64,000 bases of DNA from Niallia sp. FSL W8-0635 (GTDB taxonomy: Bacteria; Bacillota; Bacilli; Bacillales; Cytobacillaceae). The notes under the pieces are model-generated. The model was not told the DNA's origin. It saw only the letters and a program-made list of their open reading frames with translations, and made no database searches. Positions 11,581 to 18,405 of the stretch are shown here, piece by piece. Both the position numbers and the translations under genes were made by a program. Position 1 is the stretch's first letter, and every line of letters begins with the position of its first letter. The DNA lies in the NCBI RefSeq assembly GCF_038007965.1, contig NZ_JBBOYD010000001.1, forward strand, positions 1,590,501 to 1,654,500, written 5' to 3'.

Positions 11581-12717
11581 ATGAGTGATAACGAAAAATG
11601 GCTTGAAGAAGCTTGGGAGTTTGTAATAGAGAAAACAACTCGAAATAATGAAACGATTGGTGCGAATTTTCCACATGCAAGTGTAGACAAGAAATATGTA
11701 TTGGAAGATCCTGAATGGTGGACTGCTGGTTTCTGGCCAGGACTTTTATGGCAGGTATATCAAGAAAATAAGGATGACGCACTTAGAAAAACGGCAGAAC
11801 AGTGTGAAGCGAACTTGGATTATTTATTGTCTGATTCAGAAAAATTAGATCATGATATGGGGTTTATGTGGACGCTGACGAGTCTAGCAAATTATAAACT
11901 TACTGGTAATAAGGAATCAAGAAGAAGAGGTTTATTAGCAGCCAATTTTTTATTAGGTAGATTTAATGCACAGGGCAATTATATTCGTGCATGGAATGCT
12001 TGGTCAAAGAAGGAGGATAACCGAGGCGTTGCAATAATTGATTGCATGATGAATCTTCCATTGTTATATTGGGCTTCAGAAGAAACTGGGGACCCGCGTT
12101 TCAAAATAGCTGCCGAAAAGCATGCAGAAACTGTTAAAAAGCATTTTATTCAGCCAGATGGTTCTGTGCATCATATTGTTGTCTTTGATCCAGAAACAGG
12201 CGAAGTAGTAGATAAGCTTGGTGGTCAAGGCTATGCACCAGATAGTGCTTGGTCAAGAGGAACTGCTTGGGCATTATATGGTTTGACTCTTTCCTATTTG
12301 CATACTAATAATATAGAATTTTTATATGCGGCAAAATCAGTTTCCCATTTCTTTCTTTCTAATCTTCGTCCAAATGAATGTCCAGCTTGGGATTTTCGTA
12401 TTCCTGAAGACGGAGAAAAACGATATTCCTACCCTGATTCATCGGCAGGTTCGATTGCAGCTTGTGGGTTACTCATGCTTGGGAAACTTGTAACTGATTT
12501 TGAAAAGCCAATATATCAGGAGGCAGGAGCAAATTTATTAAAAACTCTCTACACTACTTGTGCTACAAAAGAAGACAAAGAAGAGGAAGGTTTACTAAAT
12601 AACGGAACAAGTCATTTTCCAGAGCAAAAGAATGTGGATGTTCCTTTAATTTATGGAGACTATTTTTTTGTTGAGGCTCTTAACGTATTGCGGCAAAAGG
12701 ATGTTTTATTTTGGTGA
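11581..12717 (+). CDS. GH88 unsaturated glucuronyl hydrolase
   Basis: 378 residues, no signal peptide. GH88 enzymes remove the 4,5-unsaturated uronic acid that polysaccharide lyases leave at the non-reducing end of oligosaccharides, by hydrating the double bond. The two key aspartates are visible: D92 in LDHDMGF and D154 in AIIDCMMNLPLLYW, the same spacing as D88/D149 in the Bacillus sp. GL1 enzyme. The motifs WTAGFWPGLLW and DSAWSRGTAWALYG also match. An AAAGGAG site lies 13 bases before ATG 11581, rather long; a TTG at 11539 would add 14 residues unlike the family. No lyase gene is nearby, so the polymer (glycosaminoglycan, xanthan, gellan, ulvan) is open. Confidence 0.88.
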   Translation: MSDNEKWLEEAWEFVIEKTTRNNETIGANFPHASVDKKYVLEDPEWWTAGFWPGLLWQVYQENKDDALRKTAEQCEANLDYLLSDSEKLDHDMGFMWTLTSLANYKLTGNKESRRRGLLAANFLLGRFNAQGNYIRAWNAWSKKEDNRGVAIIDCMMNLPLLYWASEETGDPRFKIAAEKHAETVKKHFIQPDGSVHHIVVFDPETGEVVDKLGGQGYAPDSAWSRGTAWALYGLTLSYLHTNNIEFLYAAKSVSHFFLSNLRPNECPAWDFRIPEDGEKRYSYPDSSAGSIAACGLLMLGKLVTDFEKPIYQEAGANLLKTLYTTCATKEDKEEEGLLNNGTSHFPEQKNVDVPLIYGDYFFVEALNVLRQKDVLFW

Positions 12718-12754
12718 TAATTAAGTGGGTATGAAGAGTATAAGTAACTTTGTT

Positions 12755-12787
12755 ATCAGTGGGAGTTAAAATTCCCACTGATTTTTT
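12755..12787 (+). terminator. Terminator of the GH88 gene
   Basis: ATCAGTGGGA (12755-12764) with TCCCACTGAT (12773-12782), followed by T6. Confidence 0.75.
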
Positions 12788-12966
12788 GTATTTATCCTTT
12801 ATAGTAAGTAAATGCAATATAAACTAGTTAGTATATTTCGTTTAAATGTAATCTTTTCTCAAGGGTCCTTCATAGTTCCGGGTCTTTTATATCCATTTAA
12901 AAAGTTGGCTTTTTCCATTTTTTGATAAGTAAGAGTAGTTTGCTATAATTTTTCTAACAATATAGG

Positions 12967-13145
12967 TTTATGACGATTCTATCTGGGTATATAATACTAT
13001 ATAATTGATTAACTTCATATTATGGAGAAAGATATAAAGGTAGAAAGCTTTGATTAATCAACTTATTTGGGCGCTTTGTTGATTATGAGCTACTAGCGCA
13101 ACCGGCTAACCAAACTATCCTTGTTTGTTTTGTTAGTCTTTTTTT
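12967..13145 (+). ncRNA. Candidate small RNA or leader transcript
   Basis: A TATAAT box at 12990-12995 has TTTATG 17 bases upstream (12967-12972). About 145 nt later there is a strong terminator (GGCTAAC 13104-13110, GTTAGTC 13132-13138, with CAAAC/GTTTG inside, then T7). Between them are TTGATTAA / TTAATCAA and GCGCT / AGCGC pairings and no open reading frame with a ribosome site. This looks like a self-contained non-coding transcript. I could not match it to a known riboswitch or sRNA class. Confidence 0.3.
13104..13145 (+). terminator. Intergenic terminator
   Basis: Stem GGCTAACCAAAC against GTTTGTTTTGTTAGTC with a bulge, followed by seven T. No protein gene precedes it within 380 bp. Confidence 0.6.
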
Positions 13146-13295
13146 ATGGACACAAAAGAGTCATATTTCTAATGAATGTTCAGTTCCAGCATCAATGTGC
13201 CGACAAACATCAAATCTTCGTTTCTTGTAAATATGTATTAACGATATTTGTCGATTATAAGGAGCTTGTGCTTTTCTAAAAATGGGGGGCAACAT

Positions 13296-13721
13296 ATGAG
13301 TGAACATATTAGCTATCAAACGATAGTAATACAGGATCATACAGAGAAAGAATGGAAAGATAAATTAAATAAGGATTTAAGAGATTGGTTGTCTGAGGAT
13401 TTTATGCTTAGTGTGGGAATCGGTGAAGCTGTAAATAATGCTATTGAACATGGGGAGTTTCCTGTTATTTTAGAACTACAATATACAAAGCATACTGTCG
13501 ATATGCGGATTAAAGATCATGGAAAAGGATTTAATGTGGCAAAGAAATTTCATGATATCGAAAAATATGGTACAGAAAAGCTTTTGAGTGATATTGTGCT
13601 TGAGGAACGAGGAAGAGGTATTTTAATGATGATGAAAATCTTTCAAAAAGTGCACTATAATGAAAGAGGCAACGAAGTATTTTTATGGAGAGAAAGGAGG
13701 GAAAATGCAGAAGCCATATAA
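13296..13721 (+). CDS. RsbW/SpoIIAB-like ATP-binding protein
   Basis: 141 residues with the GHKL ATPase boxes of anti-sigma-factor kinases: N box VGEAVNNAIEHG, G1 box DHGKGFN, G2 region ERGRGILMMMKIF. Such proteins bind ATP and either sequester a sigma factor or phosphorylate a STAS-domain antagonist. The ATG at 13296 (GGGGGG site 6 bases upstream) is preferred to the upstream in-frame start at 13248, which adds an unconserved 16 residues. No STAS protein, PP2C phosphatase or sigma factor gene is adjacent, so its partner is elsewhere. It could also be a response-regulator-linked HATPase_c_2 protein. About 150 bp upstream lies the candidate RNA ending at 13145. Confidence 0.75.
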   Translation: MSEHISYQTIVIQDHTEKEWKDKLNKDLRDWLSEDFMLSVGIGEAVNNAIEHGEFPVILELQYTKHTVDMRIKDHGKGFNVAKKFHDIEKYGTEKLLSDIVLEERGRGILMMMKIFQKVHYNERGNEVFLWRERRENAEAI

Positions 13722-13898
13722 TTGTAGAGAGAATGATTATTTTGTTAGGACTGTTCCTTTATGAGCAGTCCTATTTGCGTTTGGGTGAAATGAAATATTG
13801 TCATTTTTTTCTATAATCTACTGATTTCTATAAATGAATCGTTTATTATTAGTATATTACGGTAAAAAAGTAGTTTGGGAGAGGGTAGGAATAACATC

Positions 13899-14663
13899 AT
13901 GGAGAAAGTGACCTATAGCAACATCCATAAGGAAGGAAATCAAATAAAGGAAACTACTAATTGGATACATATTCATAATGCAGAAATGCTCCTTCAGTAT
14001 GACAGTAATTACATCCAATTTAAAGCAATGCCTACAATAATGGAATTTGAGCTGGTAGAAGAATACCTGAAAGAGTTTCATCAAAGAACTGGGCAGAAGC
14101 ATCTTAAATTTATTTTTCCAGAAAATCAAAAATTTACGAAAGAGCTACTAGACCATATTGTTCGTAACCTTCACTATGATGTGGGATTGACGGAGCTTTA
14201 TGCAATTGATCCCAGTGAATTTCCTGCATTGTCGCATATAGAGGAGATTCTGATTAAGGAAGTAACGGAGGATAATTTTGAGGATTATTTACAATTGGAA
14301 TATAATCAGGATTTAGAATATGGAATAGATTTTGCTAAAGGCAAAACAGAAATCTATCGGAAAAATTTTAAAAATCCTCAATTTTTGCAAGTAATAGCTT
14401 ATTATAAAGGAAAAGCAGCTGGTGCTTTAGAAGTAATTATAGCAGATAAAACGGTCGAAATTGACGGAATTTTTGTAATTGAAGCATATCAACGAAAAGG
14501 GATTGCCGCTCGAATGCAAAAAATGGTGATGGATTTATTTCCAAATAAGACCATCATTTTATTAGCAGATGGAGAGGATACGCCAAAAGAAATGTATAAA
14601 ATGCAAAACTATCAAAAACAAGGATTTCAATATGAAGCATTGAAGGAAAATTTCCATGCTTAA
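13899..14663 (+). CDS. GNAT-family N-acetyltransferase
   Basis: 254 residues. The C-terminal half carries the acetyl-CoA binding signature of GNAT enzymes (VEIDGIFVIEAYQRKGIAARMQ, with the RxxGxA loop) and the terminal NYQKQGFQYE element common at the end of the fold. The N-terminal half is a divergent, possibly second GNAT-like domain. The ATG at 13899 has GGTAGGA 8 bases upstream; the TTG at 13875 is less likely. It heads a tight operon: 22 bp to a type II asparaginase and then 31 bp to a CPBP protease. The acceptor substrate is unknown. Confidence 0.8.
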   Translation: MEKVTYSNIHKEGNQIKETTNWIHIHNAEMLLQYDSNYIQFKAMPTIMEFELVEEYLKEFHQRTGQKHLKFIFPENQKFTKELLDHIVRNLHYDVGLTELYAIDPSEFPALSHIEEILIKEVTEDNFEDYLQLEYNQDLEYGIDFAKGKTEIYRKNFKNPQFLQVIAYYKGKAAGALEVIIADKTVEIDGIFVIEAYQRKGIAARMQKMVMDLFPNKTIILLADGEDTPKEMYKMQNYQKQGFQYEALKENFHA

Positions 14664-14685
14664 AAAGAAAAAGGAGTAGATTGAT

Positions 14686-15696
14686 TTGAATGAGCCGATG
14701 CTTGTCTATCGTGGACAATATGTGGAAAGTACACATACTATTCATGTTGCTGTAGTAAATAAAGAAGGTAGATTACTATATTCCTATGGAAATCCAAATA
14801 GGATGACATTTCCTAGGTCGTCGATGAAGCCATTTCAAGCGATTCCGCTTTTAGAAACAGGAGCTGCAGATACCTATTCTTATAATAATGCTGAAATAGC
14901 AATTGCTTGCGCTTCTCACGCAGGAGAATCCTTCCATAGAGAAACCATTCTTCAGCTGTTAGAAAGACTAGGCATTAAGGAAGATCATCTGCAATGTGGA
15001 ACCCATACACCATGGAACTTAACAAGCTATAAAGAGTTGTTGCGAAATGGGGGAGATGTGACACCTGTTTTCAGTAATTGTTCTGGTAAGCATACTGGTA
15101 TGCTGGCAACTGCTATTCACATGAAAGAAGATATCTCCACTTATCGGGAAATAGAGCATCCACATCAACAACGAATTTTAGAGGCGATTGAAGACATATG
15201 TGATTTTCCGAAAGAAAATATAAAGCTTAGTGTAGATGGTTGTGGCGTACCAGTCCATCAATTACCTCTATATCATACAGCACTTGGTTATGCAAGACTA
15301 GCAAGCCCAGATGCTATTAAATCCGAAGAGCGCAGAAATATAGTGAAACGGATAAGAGATAGCATGATGGAATTTCCTGAAATGGTTGGTGGTACAAGGA
15401 GATTTGATACGGACTTAATGACTGCATATCAAGGACAGATTGTTTCAAAAGCAGGTGCTGAGGCCGTTCAGTGTATGGGGCTTGTCGAAGAAGGAATCGG
15501 AATTGCGATTAAGGTGGAAGATGGGGGAGCACGAGCAGTAAATGTTGCAGCAATGGCGGTACTAAGTCAGCTAGGCTATAAAGAGGAGAAAATTTTTGCT
15601 GATTTAGAAAGATATGTGCATGCTCCAGTGCTCAATGCAAGAAAAGAAAAAATTGGCGAAATACGTGCAAATTTCGCTTTGGAAAAGAGAATCTGA
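14686..15696 (+). CDS. L-asparaginase II family protein (rhizobial type)
   Basis: 336 residues of the asparaginase_II family (PF06089), which is unrelated in fold to the classical AnsA type found at 56157. Conserved blocks: MTFPRSSMKPFQAIPL, IACASHAGE, CGTHTPWN, NCSGKHTGMLA (the Cys-Ser-Gly-Lys-His active-site block), VDGCGVPVHQLPL, and MVGGTRRFDTDLM. It should hydrolyse asparagine to aspartate and ammonia, though substrates in the family are poorly characterised. TTG start at 14686 with AAGGAG 9 bases upstream. Second gene of the 13899-16618 operon. Confidence 0.85.
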   Translation: MNEPMLVYRGQYVESTHTIHVAVVNKEGRLLYSYGNPNRMTFPRSSMKPFQAIPLLETGAADTYSYNNAEIAIACASHAGESFHRETILQLLERLGIKEDHLQCGTHTPWNLTSYKELLRNGGDVTPVFSNCSGKHTGMLATAIHMKEDISTYREIEHPHQQRILEAIEDICDFPKENIKLSVDGCGVPVHQLPLYHTALGYARLASPDAIKSEERRNIVKRIRDSMMEFPEMVGGTRRFDTDLMTAYQGQIVSKAGAEAVQCMGLVEEGIGIAIKVEDGGARAVNVAAMAVLSQLGYKEEKIFADLERYVHAPVLNARKEKIGEIRANFALEKRI

Positions 15697-15727
15697 TTTG
15701 AAAAAATGATACAAAGGAGTAGAGAGA

Positions 15728-16618
15728 TTGAAACATTATTTGAACGTAACAGAAGGAAAAAATAAATGGCCGCGCTATTTATTTTCCATTTTATTGGCTG
15801 TTGGCTTTATGATAGCAGGTTCCATTATTTATTTTATTATTGAGTTACTGCGCGTGGAGTTAGATGGGAACGATGCTACATATTTGGATCTAGATACAGG
15901 AATGGTAGTTGGCGGAAATGGCACTATCAGCTTATTATTGACACATATTATTTATATCATTTCTTTAGTTGGTCTATGGATTGGAGTACGTTTTATTCAC
16001 AAAAGAAAATTCCGGACATTGATTACTGGCGAAAAAAGAGTGAATTGGAAAAAGATAGGCTGGGGATTTGCCGTATTTACTGGACTATTCCTAGTTACAT
16101 CAGGTTTGGATTTCTTAATAAATGCAGCTGATTATACATGGAATAATGTTTCATTTTCTGAGTATGTCTATTTATTCCTTGTCGTAATTCTGTTTGTTCC
16201 GATTCAAACGACGGTAGAAGAGCTTTTATTTAGGGGATTATTGCTACAATGGGTTGGAAAAAAATTGAAGAATCCCGTTCTATTAGCACTTATTGTGGGA
16301 CTGATTTTTGGATCCTTGCATTTTGCAAATCCTGAAATGAATCATTCTGCACTATTAGTGGGATTAGATTATTTGTTTGTAGGATTTGCTCTAACCTTTA
16401 TAGCTGTAAAAACAGGCAGTTTAGAGTTATCTATTGGTGCACATGCGGCGAATAATATGATGATCTTCTTATTATTTACATACGATGATTCTGTTGCAGG
16501 AGATATCCCAAGTCTTTTTAGAATTATCGATACAAGTCCATTGTATTCCTTAATCTGGTCGATTGTCATTTTTGTTTCTTTTTATTTGTTGATTAGGAAA
16601 AAATATGGAGTAAAATAA
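15728..16618 (+). CDS. CPBP-family intramembrane metalloprotease
   Basis: 296 residues with about eight hydrophobic segments. The CPBP/Abi (CAAX protease-like) motifs are in the second half: EE motif TTVEELLFRG (E164, E165), GSLHFAN with the metal-binding histidine, and GAHAANN. Family members include Rce1-type prenyl proteases, bacteriocin self-immunity proteins and membrane-anchored processing enzymes; the substrate cannot be assigned here. TTG start at 15728 behind AAAGGAG. It is the last gene of the GNAT-asparaginase operon (31 bp gap) and is followed by a dispersed repeat and a terminator at 16879. Confidence 0.85.
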   Translation: MKHYLNVTEGKNKWPRYLFSILLAVGFMIAGSIIYFIIELLRVELDGNDATYLDLDTGMVVGGNGTISLLLTHIIYIISLVGLWIGVRFIHKRKFRTLITGEKRVNWKKIGWGFAVFTGLFLVTSGLDFLINAADYTWNNVSFSEYVYLFLVVILFVPIQTTVEELLFRGLLLQWVGKKLKNPVLLALIVGLIFGSLHFANPEMNHSALLVGLDYLFVGFALTFIAVKTGSLELSIGAHAANNMMIFLLFTYDDSVAGDIPSLFRIIDTSPLYSLIWSIVIFVSFYLLIRKKYGVK

Positions 16619-16666
16619 ATGTTTCTTTTATTTTGGCTATTTTCGTAAAGTTTGTTGCTATGACCC

Positions 16667-16783
16667 GCAGCCTGAATACACTCCGCTTTCCGTGGGGCTC
16701 GCGCTGTGCCGCGGTCTGCTTCCCCCTGCAGGGTCTCAGGCTGTCTCGCTAATCCCACAGGAGTCTACGTGTATTCAGGCTGC
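16667..16783. repeat. 117-bp dispersed palindromic repeat, intact copy
   Basis: Bounded by a perfect 15-bp inverted repeat, GCAGCCTGAATACAC (16667-16681) and GTGTATTCAGGCTGC (16769-16783). It is GC-rich compared with its surroundings and has no reading frame. A second copy at 22915-24470 is split by an insertion sequence; the right arms share GTCTCGCTAATCCCACAGG and the sequence following it. It looks like a REP or MITE-like element without coding capacity. Confidence 0.8.
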
Positions 16784-16878
16784 TCAGATTTCCTCATTAA
16801 TTGATTTTTTCTATTGAGAAAGCAACAATCTTTTAGAAAACAGCCTTTATTTTTAAATAAAGAGAATAGGACGAAGAA

Positions 16879-16911
16879 AAAATAGTCTTTATTGGTAAGG
16901 CTATTTTTTTC
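16879..16911 (+). terminator. Terminator downstream of the CPBP gene
   Basis: AATAGTCTT pairs with AAGGCTATT (one wobble) around a short loop, then T7. Confidence 0.6.
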
Positions 16912-17043
16912 TATTAATATGGTCTATTAAAATAAGGAAAAGGAACAAATGTTCTGAAATGAGTCTTAAGCCTCTTATTAATATAATTCAGAATTGTTAA
17001 AATTATCTTTGTGTTATTCATTCTATTATTAGGAGGCTGTTAT

Positions 17044-18009
17044 ATGAAAAAAGAATGTAGAGTAATTCCTTATCAAGTGAAAGAGGTAGTTGACCTATCA
17101 ACAGAAATACCAAAAGGAATTGAACTAATTCAGGCACCTGATTTATGGAATAAAACAAAAGGAAAAGGGATTACCATTGCTATCTTGGATACTGGGTGTG
17201 ATATTAATCATCCAGATTTACAAGAACGTATTATAGGTGGTAAAAACTTTACGGATGATGACAATGGAAATTCAGAAATTTATATGGATTATAATGGGCA
17301 TGGGACACATGTTGCTGGAACAATTGGAGCGTCTGGAAGTGACAGTGGATTAACAGGAGTAGCGCCAGAAGTTTCTCTTTTAATTGTAAAAGTTTTAAAT
17401 GGACAAGGTTCCGGGCAATATGATTGGATTATAAATGGAATCTATTATGCCATTGAGCAGGGGGCCGACATAATTTCCATGAGCCTTGGAGGACCGGAAG
17501 ATGTAGAGGAATTACACGCGGCAGTGAAAAAAGCAGTCGAAGCGCAAATTCTCGTCGTATGTGCAGCAGGTAATGAAGGGGATGGTCTCGCTTCAACCGA
17601 AGAATTGGGGTATCCCGCTGCCTATAATGAAGTAATAAGTGTTGGTGCTGTCGATTTAGAGAGAAATTCTTCTCGTTTTTCCAATTCAAATAGAGAAGTC
17701 GATTTAGTAGCCCCTGGGGAAGAGATTCTTTCTACCTTTTTAGATGGGAAATATGCAAGCCTAACAGGAACATCGATGGCTGCACCACATGTAAGCGGTG
17801 CGTTAGCATTAATTAAAATAATCAGCAATGAAGCTTTTGAAAGAAATTTAACAGAACCAGAAATTTATGCACAATTGATTAAAAGAACCATCCCATTAGG
17901 AAATAAACCAAGCCTAGAAGGGAATGGGATTCTCTATTTAACGGCTCCAGATGAATTGACGGAAAAACTCCAATCTGCTGTGCAATTACTTGTTGCCAAT
18001 AGTATTTAA
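17044..18009 (+). CDS. ispA: Intracellular subtilisin-like serine protease
   Basis: 321 residues, no secretion signal, matching the length and sequence of Bacillus intracellular serine proteases, major cytoplasmic proteases of stationary phase. The catalytic triad is D49 (ILDTGCD), H86 (GHGTHVAG) and S244 (GTSMAAPH). The N-terminal extension has the VIPY variant of the LIPY motif that holds the enzyme inactive, and IELIQAPDLW, as in IspA. The first 11 residues of a longer frame starting at 17011 are unlikely: ATG 17044 has AGGAGG 7 bases upstream. Monocistronic with its own terminator. Confidence 0.93.
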   Translation: MKKECRVIPYQVKEVVDLSTEIPKGIELIQAPDLWNKTKGKGITIAILDTGCDINHPDLQERIIGGKNFTDDDNGNSEIYMDYNGHGTHVAGTIGASGSDSGLTGVAPEVSLLIVKVLNGQGSGQYDWIINGIYYAIEQGADIISMSLGGPEDVEELHAAVKKAVEAQILVVCAAGNEGDGLASTEELGYPAAYNEVISVGAVDLERNSSRFSNSNREVDLVAPGEEILSTFLDGKYASLTGTSMAAPHVSGALALIKIISNEAFERNLTEPEIYAQLIKRTIPLGNKPSLEGNGILYLTAPDELTEKLQSAVQLLVANSI

Positions 18010-18026
18010 GAGGAAAGAAATATTTT

Positions 18027-18073
18027 TAAAAGTGGACAAACTTCTTGAAAAGGGAAGATTGTCCACTTTTTTT
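18027..18073 (+). terminator. Terminator of ispA
   Basis: AAGTGGACAA (18029-18038) with TTGTCCACTT (18059-18068), then T run. Confidence 0.75.
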
Positions 18074-18121
18074 AGTAGTGGAAGAAGAACGGAGTGGCGG
18101 GATGGATGAAAAAAAGATTAT

Positions 18122-18260
18122 ATGATCCAAAAATCGGATAAATGATCCAAAAATTAAATATATGATCAAAACCAACAAGGAAATGATCCAAAAATCAAAT
18201 ATATGATCCAAACCCTATATATGATCAACCAAACAAGGATATAATCCAAATTTTCAATTC
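18122..18260. repeat. Seven ATGATCCAAA repeats at about 20-bp spacing
   Basis: ATGATC(C)AA begins at 18122, 18142, 18162, 18183, 18203 and 18221, with a seventh variant ATAATCCAA at 18241. Spacing is 20, 20, 21, 20, 18 and 20 bases, close to two helical turns, so all copies face one side of the DNA. Units vary after the core (AAATCGGATA, AAATTAAATA, ACCAACAAGG). It lies 145 bp upstream of the SNF2 helicase gene. No leader, spacers or cas genes, so not CRISPR. Confidence 0.7.
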
Positions 18261-18405
18261 ACCATCAATAAAGCATCTAACAAACAACAACAACTTCTAC
18301 CTAATTTTACAATACTCTCATAATAGAAATGTTACGAAAAAAGTAGTAAAGTGTAAGGAGGTATTTGTGCGTAGTTTGTAATATTAAATGAAGGAGATTA
18401 GATTG

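Noticed and set aside
12967..13145. c-di-GMP-I or preQ1 riboswitch
   Set aside because: The conserved GEMM blocks and the preQ1 core sequence are absent; only stray GCGCAACC and AGCTAC words occur.
18122..18260. CRISPR array
   Set aside because: Units are about 20 bp with no unique 30-40-bp spacers, units are imperfect, and no cas genes are near.
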